Source: Irpex lacteus
Lineage: Eukaryota > Basidiomycota > Agaricomycetes > Polyporales > Irpicaceae
Assembly (NCBI GenBank): GCA_001986395.2
Contig: MQVO02000010.1
Coordinates: 620,001 to 684,000, forward strand
DNA length: 64,000 nt
Reading direction: 5' to 3'
Shown here: positions 12,966 to 25,854 of the stretch, in pieces
Numbering within the stretch: position 1 is the first letter of the stretch
Layout of the letters: every line of letters begins with the position of its first letter
Position numbers and translations under genes: made by a program
Notes under the pieces: generated by a model
Databases searched by the model: none
What the model saw: the letters and a program-made list of their open reading frames with translations, nothing else
What the model was told of the DNA's origin: nothing

Positions 12966-13321
12966 CTTAGAATTCGCGAAGATGCTTCTATCGTTTATTG
13001 CTTTACAGTATCCGTTGACTGTTATAGTACTTGGAGTCGGAGTACGTCAACTCTAGGCTCACTTTGCACAACTACCAGTCGTTGAATCCATTAAACTTTC
13101 ATTGCGGGTTTAAGTGACTCGCCCGGGACATTACAGCAATAAAACGTACAAAATACACCAGATGAAAGCAACAAGAAAGCGTAATACCGCGTAAAGATCT
13201 CATTAGACATCCACTCCTTCTCCTCCATCCTCTCCCTCCTCTTCTCCTCATTATCACCACCATCTCCCCATGAGATGGACGAAAACCTCCGTCATAAACC
13301 CTTAAGCAAGAGCAGTACCCC
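12966..13321. other. Convergent 3' intergenic region
   Basis: Lies between the stop codons of F1 (+) and the transporter (-). It probably holds both 3' UTRs; no gene seen. Confidence 0.6.
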
Positions 13322-15641
13322 TTAAACGGGCGCAGTACACCCAAACGACGTCGCCGCACCCCCACTCTGGAACGTCTCCTGTATACTCTTCCCACTCCCA
13401 TACATCCCCAAACAAGCCATCGCCAAACTCGCCAAGAAAAGCACAACATTAAACGCCTTATAGTACCACCTCGACCCCCTCGCCACCCCACTCGCGCCCC
13501 TCCCCCTCCCCTCCTGTCCATCAATAACCACAACACTCGCCACATCACTCGACCGGAAGGCCCTGACCCAGCGGGAGAGGGAGAGCCAGGAGTCGCCGGG
13601 GTCGTTGCGGGAGGCGTCGAGACGGAGGTAGAAGCCGGCGTAGAGGAGCGGCGGGAAGGTGTAGGTGAATTGCATGATGCAGACTGCGGCGACTAGGCCG
13701 GAGATGGTTTGCACTTGGGGGATGGCGGAGGCTACTATGAAGGAGAGGGCCCAGTAGACTACTACCATGCCGGACCAGACGAAGCGGCCTTTTTTGCTCA
13801 TTAGGGGTGGGCCTTTGAACCATTGTTCGACGATTTGGTAGTATGCGACCTCTGCGGAGAATGAAGCACGACCAATCAGCATTCTATCCTCATTTGTTGG
13901 TGTGGGGAGAAGCAGAATAAAACTCACTGATTCCGATGTTGCCATACAACCCAGCAGCGATAATACCCGTAACGAGCGCGAGCGCGTTACCGACCGTCTG
14001 CCACGCGAAGGAGGACATACCCTGGTATGCGAGCGGGAGTGTGAACTGGCCTTGGAAGGAGTAGACGAAGACTCCGAACATCATATAGACTGTTCCAATG
14101 AGGAGTTGGGCGCAGCACTATTCACAATCACGTCGTTCAGTCAGCTTGTATCCTCTACATGTAGAGTCGGCACAAGAAAAACTCACCATAGCCTTCCAAA
14201 AATCCATCGGCCTCCTCATCTCCGCCATAAACTCCGGGAAGATCATAGCGCCTCCATACGCAAACACCATATTCATAATACCATTCACCTTCGAGAACAG
14301 CGGGAGGTGCGTGAACGCGGTCTTGCTGATGGGGCCAGGGGAGATGCCGAAGGCTGCGGTGGCGCCGACGAAGTTGGGGGAGGAGTGCGCGACGACGCCC
14401 ATGGTTATGAAGATTGTGAGGAGGTTTAGCCAGACTGCCCTGTTTGTGCGTGAAGTGAGGGGTTAGAGAGGGAAAGAGGGGATAGGAGAGGGGAGGGAGA
14501 GGGGGGAGAGGGGAGGGACGTACATGTTAGCGAACCAGCCAAAGTTTTTCAACGACCTGATCTGTCCGATGACCATTCCGAAGAGCGTCCAGATGAGGAT
14601 CTGGACTGAGAAGCAGAACTCGTTGGAAACTGCGATTTGTGCGACGGATTGGGCGTTTGAAAGGCATATCGTGCCGACCTACACGTAGAGCATTATTCGT
14701 TAGTACTACGAATCACTAAATAAGGGAAGAAGAAAGGAGAGAATGAAGGGGGGACGTACGTTGATGATGAGCTGCAACGACTGGAGGACGGTACACAGAT
14801 GCTTGAACCATCTACCGAATATACGTTCTCCGAGGTCTGCGTACGTGCGTACGGGATAGTGTTCAGAGTCCAACGCGCAGAAGAGTTTCCATAGTATAAG
14901 GCCTGTGTAGCACGCCACAAGTCCCACTATAAAAGTGAAATATTGCCATGTTTAGTAAAGTTGATGCAGCCAGAGTAGCTTAAGGGTCGCGATGAGAGCG
15001 ACTTGGAAGGTACTCACTGACGACGTAGAGGATAACACCGGGTACGTATCCGACTTGGCTGAACGCGTATGGGGCGTTGAACGGACCGAGGATGTCCGTC
15101 GTGATCAAGTAAAACACGGCAAACCAACTGCACAGCGCACAAGCCAAAATCGACGCATATATCCAATGAAAAAGAGCATATATCCAATCGAAAAGTAGCA
15201 TATACCCAATCAATATCACCCTTTGACGTTGTTCAAATGGAAAAAACGCACCTAGCGGTCCTCAATGCTCTCCTCGCGTTAATGAGATCCTCATCGATAT
15301 CCGGGGGCCCACTGCTGACGATACCGTTCTCTTTGCTCTCGATGGTTTTTTGGTCGGCGTTAGCGGACGGTGTGAAGGACTCGCCGGGGCCCAAGCCTGC
15401 TTCGCGTGCGCGGGCCAGTTCGGCGAATTGCATGAGAACTGACAGCGGAGGCAGGTTTGTTCCTGCAGACCATAAATCAATCCAAAAAATGAGTTCAGAC
15501 GAAAAGGAATGGGTTGTGGTGGTGCGTACCTTCTGAGACGACATATGCGGATGGACCACTATGTGACGGAGAGCTTGAGATGCGCTTCTCGTCGAGCTCG
15601 GGATGTACTCTGTCATTTGCGATCTCCATTGCGGTAGCCAT
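13322..15641 (-). CDS. Amino-acid transporter, AAAP/Aa_trans family
   Basis: Multi-exon gene; the N-terminus (MATAMEIANDRVHPELDEKR) is a hydrophilic cytosolic tail. Then come about ten hydrophobic segments with family-typical text, for example YPVRTYADLGERIFG, ILWKLFCALDSEHYP, and SAEVAYYQIVEQWFKGPPL followed by two further spans. The last exon (stop at 13322-13324) covers helices such as SGLVAAVCIMQFTYTFPPLLYAGF and a terminal span near VVLFLASLAMACLGM. AAAP carriers move neutral amino acids with protons across plasma or vacuolar membranes; substrate and membrane cannot be read here. I used the ATG at 15641; an in-frame ATG at 15716 would add 25 Ser/Pro-rich residues. Exon borders inside were not all fixed. 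Confidence 0.85.
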
Positions 15642-17539
15642 GATGGGCAGCAAGCAAGGGGAACTAGACGTTAAAGTGGGGGGAGAATGAAAGCTCGAAG
15701 AAGACGGGCACGACACGGGCGGAGACTATATATAAGCAGGATTATATGGAGAGTTGTGGGGATGGCGATTCGCTGGAGACGATAAGGAATGCATATGGTA
15801 TGTCGTGGGAGTACGGGGCTCGGAGGATGGAATGTCTGGATTTGATGCAGGGGGATCCATGATTGAATGATTCTCACAGCCAGAGAAGGGCGAGCGAGGC
15901 GTCTCACGTCACTGACATGCGGAGTGTACCCATGTGCTCGATTCTTAAAATCTGCCCCGCCGGACACGGCTTCCTGGGCTATTTATACACCATCCATGAG
16001 CATCGTCCACACCTTTTTAACCTGCGATGAGCAATGTTCGTCGACGACACAGAGGTCAACGCACCTCACGAATAACCTCAGAGCGACCATGGTTCTCAGG
16101 AATCACCGCTTCTCCAGCTTCCTTTCCCACACAGTACAAACGCACAGCTGGAATCCTGGGGAAGCCCTCGCCGTGCCTGGACAATGTTAGACTCTCCGAA
16201 TGACGACAACCCGTCCGACGTTCCCACTGATAATTCGCGCAGTCCGACAGGCTGCGCCTTTCCATCTGTTCCTCCTTACGCGCTGTCACTCTGTATCAAA
16301 CTTTGCTCTCATCCCCTGATGTATAACCGCTAGCATCGATGTGCATTGGATGTTAAACTGGCCATGAAGAGATTCGCGCCAGCTGCGGGATTTTAGCCTC
16401 GGAGCTCCGAGTGTGCCAGCGTCGGACGATGCACGAGTCTCGCCGAACCGCGCAGCCTAAAACTTGACCAAAGGCCCGCAGCCGTCGGGCCTCTCTCGCC
16501 CAGGGTCTAAAAAGAGAAAATGAGCACCAAAATTGTAAAAATTTGTCGGCGTTAACGACCATGTATCATGTGGACTCCATTTCCCCTTACGTCAGACGTT
16601 TTTCTCAGCAATTGTCAACCCTCCGGGTGACGAGAAGTGGCCACGGTTCGCGAAGGCAGGAAGAAGGAAGAAGTCTGAGTTGGATGGTGACGGTTGTGAT
16701 AAGAGAAGTAACAAGACGAAAGAGGCATGTCTTGGCGGTGCCACAAAGCTCTTGAGATCGACGATTGCGATCGAAACCAGGCACCGACGTCAAGTTACTT
16801 AAGGGGCCGACGGCGGGGAATGATGCGCTTGATGCGCTTCTGGCCGTTATCTAACGTCGAGTAAGCCGGCGAGAGATTGCTGTATTCTGATGCAAACCTG
16901 CGCTCGCCTCGGCTCTGATCTTATAATCTTGTTCAATTCAATGGTTAATTGCACTCCTAACGTCGTCGCTATTCAACACGCGAGATTCCTTGTGGTCTCC
17001 AACGTATACGCTCAATATACTACACCGACTTACTACTGCTATGGCCAGGATAATCGAATAATAAGCTCGATACAACGAATCTTACAAATTGAGCTCATCA
17101 AAGTGAGTTCTCTTTGTATCATCGGAGTAGCATGCTTGGACATCATCAGCCCCACTCATTTCTTAGCATACCCCGCTCGACTCGGAGTGAAAGTTGTGCG
17201 GCGGCGTCGGAGGAGTGTGCGCCGCTGTTGCAACTGAAATGCTCTCATACTAAGTGGATGTCGGTGAATGGGGGATTCAGGCCGAACGTCCTCGTCACGC
17301 TCTTGGTCTAAGACTTAGACAAATCACGACTCGAGTGTGTAAACTGTCGACATGCAATCTACCTTAAATGAGTAGGCAGTCTTTCAGGCAGACGGTATCG
17401 CATAATTACACAACTGATCTCGCTGAAGGCCAGGATGTATCCGGAATTGATTGAGCAGTAACCTCAACGAACGTATAGTAGGTGTGGGGGTTATAATACT
17501 CAGCAGCAGGCTGCGTATCGCAGCGACCGAGTTCAATAT
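15642..17539. other. Intergenic, no gene seen
   Basis: About 1.9 kb between the transporter start and the 3' end of F2. It should include the transporter promoter at its left end. Only short open frames without family resemblance are present. Confidence 0.5.
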
Positions 17540-19354
17540 TTATGATCCTCCGGAGTCAAGGATGTCCCGAACGATTGCGCTCGCTTCCTCAGCTGTCCAA
17601 ACTGTACCTGTAAACTCCGATTAAGCATGCGCACACATAACAGAAAGTGCGTTATCAGTGTGAAAGACCTGCTCACCAGTAGGTTCCATCGAAGTACGGT
17701 TTATCTCGGTGTATGTGTCATAAAGCAGTCTACTCCGCTGATCCCACAGACGTCTCACAGAAGTCTTGTATGCGAGCACATATGTCTTCCCATGGGCAAT
17801 AGGTTCCAGAAGCGAAGGATATTGCTTCGCTGCAGCAAGTAGCAGCTCGCGGCTCTCGAAGACGAAAGCAACGACGCGCAGTGAGCAGTGCTCCTCGATA
17901 TTTGTGCGCAGGAGGGTTAAATCGGGAAACGTAAAGTCCGCGTAGCGGTCTTCTGTGATCGCTGTGTAGTCGCTGATGGAGACGAGTATACCTCGAATAC
18001 GAGGGAGGGGAGGGGGAGATCGTCGCATTCTGGCTTTTTCGTTCGAGTCCGCGGGTGTCCAGTGTGGATCAACGTAGAACACTATTGTGCACAGAGCGAA
18101 CTTGAGCGCGAAGTTCGTTGATGCGGGTATTGTGAACGAGATCCTGAAGGTCTTCGGAATGTTATCGTTCGATGAACCTTGCGAGGAAAAAGGAAGAAGC
18201 ATAGATGGGTCGTGAGTTCCTGAGTCGTGCTTTGCAAACGTAGATGTGCAGAACTCACCGCTACTGGCAACGTAGCATACCTGTGCTAGCGTTGTTTGTT
18301 CATTGTAGTCCCTCATACGATAAAATTCCCCAAGCAGGTTCATGATCGCCATCGCCCAGCGATAATCCTCCTCTGCGACAGCACGAAGCGAGCAGTCGGG
18401 AAACATCGTCGTCAGTTGAAGACACAGAAACAGCCCATTCGTGCAGCCAGTGGAGGAAACAGATATGAACGGCCTATAGCGTGCCGCGGGTTTAGGTAGG
18501 TGAGTGAGGTACTCCGAAGTTTTATCGTCCCACGTAATACGGTCGAGTCTCGATACGGTCGCAGCGGAGAAGTGTTTGAAATACCTGAGAAGGTGTTTGA
18601 GAGAAGAAAAGTGGACGTCTTCGATCGTTATCTCCGTGTATGGGGTGGCAGAAGGGGGAGGAGTGACGAGATTCGAGAGGCCCCAGTGTGGACTGTCGAA
18701 TGCGCGCCGAGAGGTGGGAGTACTGATGAGGCCTTGGAGGGTGATACCCATCGTGAGACTCAGGAGTTTGTCCCTTATCTGTGGTGTGTAGACTATGTCG
18801 AGGTAGGAACGCGAGGCTTTGCTGTATTCCACGGTCACCTGCACGTCTCGAATTAACGTCCACAGCGGGACCAAGTCTCGACATCCTTCGACCGTATACT
18901 TCCGAAAAGCTTGAGCCATCTCTAGTGAGTTGATATGCAGGTGTCTGTCCTTGAACAGGAACACTCGAGCCCGATTCGCCCAATAACGACAGACTAGTGA
19001 GCAGTTCTTCAGATTTGACAGCGGCTTTACCCTTTCTTGCTCTTCTAGGTAGAGGTCCCAGTCGAACAGGCCGCCAGCGAGGGAAGAGATGTGGGAGTTG
19101 AGCACTTCGCCCATGTCGTCGTTGTGAGCTATCCACCAGAGGATGCTACGGAATAGTTCGGGAGGAATGAGTGCTCCCCCGCTAGGAACTTCGTCTATCG
19201 AGTTCACGTTGGGATCGGCGCCGGTGGTGGCCTCGGAACCATGACTAGTTGTGGCCCCAGCTGTACTAGTCGTAGATCTTCGCTGCCCGACGGCTAAGCC
19301 AGGCTCGAATGAGGACAGTAAGTCGTGTTCAGTAGGATGATTCTGAGTATCCAT
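17540..19354 (-). CDS. F-box-like family protein F2
   Basis: Exons 19354-18259, 18177-17677 and 17607-17540 give 554 aa. A Ser/Thr/Gly-rich leader of about 60 residues precedes the F-box-like pair LIPPELFRSILWWI and NCSLVCRYWANRAR. Family landmarks are present: DSPHWGL, PPPSATPYTEI, SLKHLLRYFKHF, ITWDDKTSEYL, CTNGLFLCLQLTTMFPDCSLR, and MEPTG before the last intron. Intron 1 is 81 nt, a multiple of three, and has no stop, so both spliced and unspliced messages keep the frame; paralogue alignment supports splicing. The last exon encodes TVWTAEEASAIVRDI and a short end. It lies in tandem with F3 and F4. Confidence 0.8.
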
Positions 19355-19573
19355 AGAGATTCTGGTGAAGCCTTTGCATACGTATCAGAGCATATCACGA
19401 ACACGATCTTGTTCAAGTTCACGACTCTGATTGAACTCACCGAAGTAACAGCAGTGGTTCTGCGCCGGTGCTAAGTGGTTGCTTCAGGGCTTGGAGATAC
19501 TACTATAGCAGTACGCCCGCCTTCATCAAGCGATTGGCTCGTACCTGTCAAAACCCAGAAAATCAACCTTTAG

Positions 19574-19615
19574 CCTCGTGACTTGAGTCAAAATAAGCCG
19601 CAAATAAGGACCTAC
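19574..19615 (-). promoter_or_regulatory. F-family upstream block (F2)
   Basis: Reads on the minus strand GTAGGTCCTTATTTGC, then TATTTTGAC, then GTCACGAGGCT. It lies 261 bp upstream of the F2 start codon, the closest spacing of the six. Confidence 0.55.
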
Positions 19616-20260
19616 CAATGCGCACGCACTAGGTGTGACGTCCCTTTATGCTAGTCAGTACTAATACATGGATAGATACCATGTACCAAGCATGTCATAT
19701 ACTATGCAGGCTCTCTAACAATGCGATCCTTGTCGTTAGCACAAATAGTAAAGCAAGAGGAAGTCAGTCACTGACCGTGCTAAAGTCTGAGTGATGATTT
19801 CGATGCGCATAATCAAATGGTGCATTCAAGAGAGATCGAGTTTCATTGAAATAGCGACTGTGTAGCTTGCAATCGTCGCACCGTGCTATTGTGAAGAGGT
19901 ATCGAAGACGAAGATGGCCGTCACAGAGGATAATGATTACGCGCGCATGGACACCGACTCGGAGTCGCGACTCGCGAATTGCCGAATGCTTCAAGTTGAC
20001 GACTCGACAGACAGAAAGTGAACCAATTCGTTTTCTCCTCTCATATATGACATGAATATCAAGTAAGCCAAGAACTATAACATCGATGCGTCGCCGAAGA
20101 ATCTTGATGGAAAGTATCATGAATAGTAAGTACTTGTGGTGAAGGGGCAGCCGCATTGCAGCTGGAGCCTGGTAGTACATACTAAGTACTGCTCGACTTG
20201 GAGCCAGCAATCGGCTTAGAAGTCTAAAGCACCAATTAAAATATATGATATGAGAGTTCA
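19616..20260. other. Intergenic F3-F2, no gene seen
   Basis: Contains a minus-strand open frame 19764-20261 with no family resemblance. It probably holds the distal promoter of F2 and the 3' UTR of F3. Confidence 0.5.
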
Positions 20261-21997
20261 TTATAGTCTATCAATAGGTCTCTTACTCATCCTTCTTGTG
20301 AGTAGGTCTGATACGATATAGTCACTGGTCGGCCATCCCTCTCCTAGAAGTGACATGCGCGATCAATTACTACCAGTATTCTCCATAGAGATTACTGAGA
20401 CACACCTGTACTTTCCAACGTCAGGGGATCAATTGCAATCACATACCAGTTATCATTTGCTTTCCGCAGCTCGGTGAAAGGATATGCATCCGACAGTCCG
20501 CAAGCAAAAAGGTATTGCTTGTCATTTGTGAGGGGTTCGAGGAGTGACGGCCATTGTTTTACAGCCAGGAGAAGAACAGAATAGTTCTCGAATACAAAAA
20601 CTATGATGCGCACTGTATCACATTCTTCCAATCGTCTTTTGATGACGGTAAAGTCAATGTCGGGGTGTATCTTCTCGGGAGGCGTTGGGACGCCGGGATC
20701 CACAATGGCCAGATACCACGATAGCCGGATGGACACGAGCACACCTGATATCTGAGGAGATGATGTGCCATGGCTTCCATGTGCTCTGGTCGCTCTTATT
20801 TGCGGGTTTGTATCGATGATAAAATGGATCCCAGCGGAATAGTGGGCGTGCTGCTTGTAGATAGAAAAGAACGAGAATGCAGCACAGTTTTCGAAGACCG
20901 TATCGTGAGTATAAACTTAAAGCATATAATCAGCTGACGACGGTTTATGTAGCTTGTCATTATGACTTACGCGGCCAGATATTGCATCGTAGCTCGTCGC
21001 CATCATTTGTTGGCAACTTGGGAACCACGCGATGGCAGTCATGAACATATCTCATCAGGTCTATCGCCCAAGCTTGTTCTTGTGGAGAGGTCTGCCGGAG
21101 AGGGAAATCCGGATACATCATCGCGATCTGCAAGCAGAGATGCAGATCGTCGGTGCATAGTCCGGTCGATACCACTAAGGATTGACGACGTCGAATGGGC
21201 CCTCTCTTTAGGAGAACCAAGTTGTTCAAAGTCTCGGGATCGCTGTCCCAGGTGATCTTGAACAAGTCGAAGGAGGTGACGCCGCTAAAGTACTTGAAAT
21301 ATCCAATGAGGTGTCTATAAGATGGGAAGGACATGCAGGTCATTGTTATATCCTCGTAAGAGGTTGCTTCAGGTGGGGGCTGGGCGTTGGCAGGAATACT
21401 CCAGTGCGGGGTATTGAGTATCGAGGGAGGAAACGCGCTGGGCGTTGGACCTCTTATGACTAAAGACCCCAACTTGTTACGCGTTTGTGGCAGGTGGAGA
21501 AGATCAAGGAATGATTTACGTGGAACGATGTGATCCGAGTCGCTAGGCTGGACAATGGAATGATATGGCATCCACGCCTTCAGGCCACGGATGAGCGTAT
21601 AGATCGGAATGAGATTGGGACTACAGTCAACCGTGTACCGTCTGAACGCCATTGCGTCCTCGCGGCTCGCGATGTCGAGTATTGCCCTGGTGAAAATATA
21701 CTCTCGGCAGCGGTTCGCCCAGTATAAACAGACCAAAGAGCAAATGCAAAGCATGTACGTCGGTCCCGGCTCCTTGCTTGCTCTGATAAATTCTTCCGGG
21801 TCTACTCCCTCGGCACTCCCGTGGTTGTCCCTGAGGATCTTCTCGTGTGCCTCAACACCAAAGTCTAGGAGGCTCACCCAGTGTATGATACGAGGGAATA
21901 GCTCTGGAGGAACTAGTGCGCCAGGCCCGAGGTTCTGAGGTGGGCAGGGTTGGGACTCGGAGAGGGGATGCATCGTCGTCCTGAGGCGAGTCTTCAT
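20261..21997 (-). CDS. F-box-like family protein F3
   Basis: Exons 21997-20971, 20915-20406 and 20343-20261 give 539 aa, both introns phase 1. F-box-like halves are LVPPELFPRIIHWV and ICSLVCLYWANRCREYIF. Family landmarks follow: NTPHWSI, PPPEATSYEDI, SYRHLIGYFKYF, ITWDSD, CTDDLHLCLQIAMMYPDFPLR. The second exon starts LYTHDTVFENC and carries the variable C-terminal domain with VFVFENYSVLLLAVKQWPSL. The third exon starts EGWPTSDYIVSDL, clearly similar to that of F4 (EQWEHDEYIIGDL). Exon 2 has no in-frame ATG near its beginning, so it can only be expressed by splicing. Confidence 0.8.
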
Positions 21998-22306
21998 CGA
22001 AATTCGTCTCCGTGAGACACTGGATATTTAGCATGATCGACATTCTATCCGCTGGAAGCACTCACCTGATACTCTATTGGTGACCTCAGACAATGTTCGC
22101 GCGCCGAGGCACTACTTCTGATACCCCTACGAGACTCAGGCTGGTTTGAGTAGAGTGGGGATCAAGGATCGGACTATCACTCACCTGGTTACTGGAGCTT
22201 TCCCTCAGAGCAGAGGTCACTCAGTGGGATTCAGGCATACGATGCTCTTCGAAGGCCGTAGATGATATGTGTGCTCATGAGATAAGTGACGGTGTGAGAG
22301 TAAACC
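21998..22306. other. F3 5' region
   Basis: Sequence between the F3 start codon and its upstream block; presumably leader and core promoter. No open frame of note. Confidence 0.4.
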
Positions 22307-22349
22307 CGAACTCGTGGCTGGCCAAAATACAGGACAAACAAGGACCCAC
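22307..22349 (-). promoter_or_regulatory. F-family upstream block (F3)
   Basis: Reads on the minus strand GTGGGTCCTTGTTTGTCC, then TATTTTGGC, then GCCACGAGTTCG. It lies 352 bp upstream of the F3 start codon. This copy is the closest match to that of F1. Confidence 0.6.
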
Positions 22350-22868
22350 TCACACGTTCAGCCCTGACGAAAGGGTCAAGTGATATTTGCTATGTGTTCG
22401 ATGTGTCTGTTTGCGGTTTAGGACTGGCAACGTACTTACCGTCATAATCGCAGTCTACATCCCGTGAAGGACCTTCACGGCCTCATGAAATACATCTTAC
22501 CCATATCTGGTTGCATAACTGTGCGTGTGCTTCATATATACCATGGCGCATATCCGCGCATTGATATGCAAATCCTTGGTTTGAGCGTCCCCAGAGTCTG
22601 TCATTCATATGGTGGTTAGCGTCGCTGTTCAAGGTGCTCTCATCGGCGGCTACGGGCGATGCGAACCCGATCGATCTTACAATTTAACGGTCGTGATCCT
22701 TACTTATATCCCTCAGCCACAGTCACTGGCACATGTGAAACTACTGAACCTCAAGCTTCAAGTCTTGTATCATACGTGTCTATGTGTGTCGAGGGACATC
22801 CATAGGACAATGTGTAACCAATGCTACAGCTACAATGATGCCACTATGTGAAAGAAACGTCCAATATG
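22350..22868. other. Intergenic, no gene seen
   Basis: Between the F3 upstream block and the F4 stop codon. An 80-codon plus-strand frame (22609-22851) has no recognisable features. Confidence 0.5.
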
Positions 22869-24575
22869 TTATCGTGAACGCGGGCGCGACTCAACTAAAT
22901 CGCCGATAATATACTCATCGTGCTCCCACTGCTCCCCTACAAAGCGTATTAATAAGAGTTGCGATCTATTCGCAATAGAGATCCATACCAGTAGGTTGTA
23001 GCGAAGAAGGGTCGATTGCAACCCAATTTGGTACATATCTGTGTCGATCGTCGTCACGTCTAAGGACATCCGCGAAGGGGTGCTCTGTGGACCGTCGACA
23101 TGCAAAGACGTAGTACGCGTTGGGGGACGTCTCGCGCAACGCCGGAACTCGCGCAGTCAAGCCCTCGAGCATCGCGTAGTCCTCGAACACGATCGCTACG
23201 ACGTGCAGTGATGGATGATTCTTGATAGTAGCTCGTAGGAGGGTAAGATCGGCAGTAAAGACGGTGGAATAGTTGGTGATAGAAGATTGTAAACTGATGG
23301 TTACGGCCAGGCCCACAATACGGGGGAGGATAGGTGAGCTACTTCTTCCTGGGCTGGAGGAAGGCGATCGGGGCTGGGTATCGACGATGAACTGTAGAGC
23401 GGTCGACACGCTATTCCGTGGGTTATTGTAGAAATGGCAGCGAAATGATTGCCATTTCTGCTTTACAGGCATAACTTGTGAGACCATATCAGTATAGACA
23501 ACATCTGCACGAGTAATATCTACTTACAGGTGCGAATATTGCACATGACCCCCTCATCACCCATAGGAAGTTCGCGATAGAAATCGTCAAAGAAGTTCAT
23601 GAGGTTCATCGCGAAGTCGTGGTCCTGACTCGCAATTCCACGAAGTGGACAATCGGGATAGAGCATCGCCAGTTGCTTGCATAGGAGTAGAGTATCCGTG
23701 CATTGGCTCGCGTAAATTTCAAACGTTTCCCGAAACTGCTTCGCAGGTTTGGTCCAATGTACCAGCTCGTCAGGGGTCTTACCACCCCAATCTATTCTGG
23801 AGAGTTCGAATTTTTTCGTTGCTCTGAAGAATTTGAGGAATTGGGTGATATGCGTGAACGAAGGAAAGCGGATGTCGCTCAGAATGATGGATCGGTAAGC
23901 TGTGGCAGTTGGAGGCGGCATGATAGGGCTCGGAAGATGCCAATGAGGGCTGCTGAGCTTAGCAGGAGGGAGATCTGAGGGAAATGGTCCAATGATACGC
24001 AGATTTCCGAGTCTATTTGCTGTCTCCGGAATGAAGGCTAGCTCAACAAAGGATCGTGGCGTCTGTGATACGATCATGTCAACGTGTATTGCACGGACGA
24101 GGCGAGAAACTCGTAACAGCCTACGGCTGCCTAGAGTGGAGAAGCGCCTGAAGTCTTCCGCCATCTGAAGGGAGCGGATACGCAATATGGACCCATAGAA
24201 CATGTAGCGTCGACAATGGTTGGCCCAGTAACGACAGACGAGAGCGCAGCTACGAAGGGTGTATGTCGGATTGGCCTTTTCGAGCTCCCTGTATAGTCTC
24301 GACAGCTCCGGACCTGAATCTTCCCTTACTCGATTGATTCTTTCGTACACTTCACCCGAAGTGTTATTCAGGTTCACCCAATGTAGAAGGCGAGGAAATA
24401 ACTCGGGTGGCAACAGTGCCCCTGCGCCCAAAGCATTTGGATCCGCCTTGGTAGTAGGCCTCTGCTTTTGCTTCCTGAGAGGCCGGAATATGGTCTTAAT
24501 CTTCTCCTGAACCTTTTCATGAGTAGAAGATATAGCTGTGGACGCAGAATCGCAGTCAGCGTCAAGCATCGACAT
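22869..24575 (-). CDS. F-box-like family protein F4
   Basis: Exons 24575-23528, 23504-22989 and 22936-22869 give 543 aa. A basic region (PLRKQKQRPTTK) precedes LLPPELFPRLLHWV and the second F-box-like half RSCALVCRYWANHCRRYMF. Landmarks: SSPHWHL, PPPTATAYRSI, SFTHITQFLKFF, IDWGGKTPDEL, CTDTLLLCKQLAMLYPDCPLR. Intron 1 is only 23 nt by this model (23505-23527), too short for normal splicing; a different acceptor may be used or exon 1 may read on, so this one junction is uncertain even though the frame is kept. The last exon begins EQWEHDEY. Confidence 0.72.
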
Positions 24576-24883
24576 CAGGTGAGGTTACAGAACAGGTCCC
24601 ACATGAGGCAGACCTAGGCGGTTGGATATATTCAGGGCCACGCTTACCAGTAGTCGACGGGACTACTCACAATACTCTCGTTGTGGCAAGTCGCAAGCTG
24701 CCTTGACTTGTGCTTTCTATATCACTGCCCGAAGTACGAAGACTATATGCAGTTGGTAGAAGGTCTATACGCAGGGTGTAGCTATTTATCACTTACCTCG
24801 AACAATGCACTTGTCATGGAAGCATTGAAAAGGACGAATATGCGTGTCAGACTGAAGAACAGGCGCGAGGATCAATGTGAGAA

Positions 24884-24926
24884 CGAACTCGTGGCAGGTC
24901 AAAATATTGGGTAAACATGGACCTAC
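24884..24926 (-). promoter_or_regulatory. F-family upstream block (F4)
   Basis: Reads on the minus strand GTAGGTCCATGTTTACCC, then TATTTTGAC, then GCCACGAGTTCG. It lies 351 bp upstream of the F4 start codon. Confidence 0.6.
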
Positions 24927-25854
24927 TAGGTAGATACTATCTGCGGTTTGCATAAACGCTCATCTCACTCCTTATCTCCAGCTGAAAGTAGTGTTCGTAA
25001 CACATCGAGTGACGAGTCCGCATAGTATGTTCGAAAGCTTCAAACCGTGCAGCCAGCTTTTTTAAGCAAGCGGATTGTTACGACGCGCACTTGTTGCACC
25101 ACGACCATATAGCTTTAGAGTATTTTGAAAACAGAATCATCACTTCACGAGTAGTGTATGTGACTTGAGAGCAACTGTAACTGCAAACGACGTGCTACAC
25201 GTCAGTAGTCAGCAGTTGGATTTATAACGTACTTGTACTCGTGCTCACCCAATTGTCCGGACTGTGCTCGCCATATCATCATATAATCAATGTCTGTCAG
25301 CTTCATGGGGTTAGTTATTATGACACCCATGGATGTTTGGAGCTGCGTAAACCGTATGGACATTGTGAAGATGGTCGTTCGAATCCAAAGTTGTTCAAGT
25401 TGAAGCTCTGACTGTGTCCCGATAGATCGGTTCGGTTCGGTTGTCTCTCAGCGTTTGCCGCCCGTCCACACATTCGCTCTCGCAATAACACTTCACACGA
25501 CTACCTACGATGTATGAAGGTAGGAAGGTCGTTTTATCTGGTAGAATAAGTACATGAAGATTGTGCAAATATCCAAATTGTTCGCACAGTGGTAACTTAG
25601 TCAACTACCAAATTGAGCCGCAGTGCGTCCACGGCGATCACAATTCGAGGGTGCCGAAGCGATAGCCGCTGCGCAGCCGGCAGATGGCAGATGCTTATGC
25701 GCCCGTTATTTGTGTTCTCTGTCCGAAACAAAGCCTCTTGTCTTCGGACTGTCATCCTCTTCCATCCACTGTCCTTGTCAACGCTCAGAACTTAGTCTGC
25801 AACCACCACGACCAGTTTCACTCTCAACTTACTTCTACTTTCTCACTCTTCATA
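24927..25854. other. Divergent intergenic region F4 / PLC-like gene
   Basis: Should contain the promoter of the PLC-like gene at its right end. A short direct repeat of CGGTT occurs near 25430. No gene seen. Confidence 0.5.

Noticed and set aside
13099..13548. Arg/Gly-rich minus-strand frame
   Set aside because: Alternative frame of the transporter C-terminal exon with biased composition.
25370..25400. tRNA-like B box (GTTCGAATCC)
   Set aside because: No A box at the right distance and no acceptor-stem pairing.
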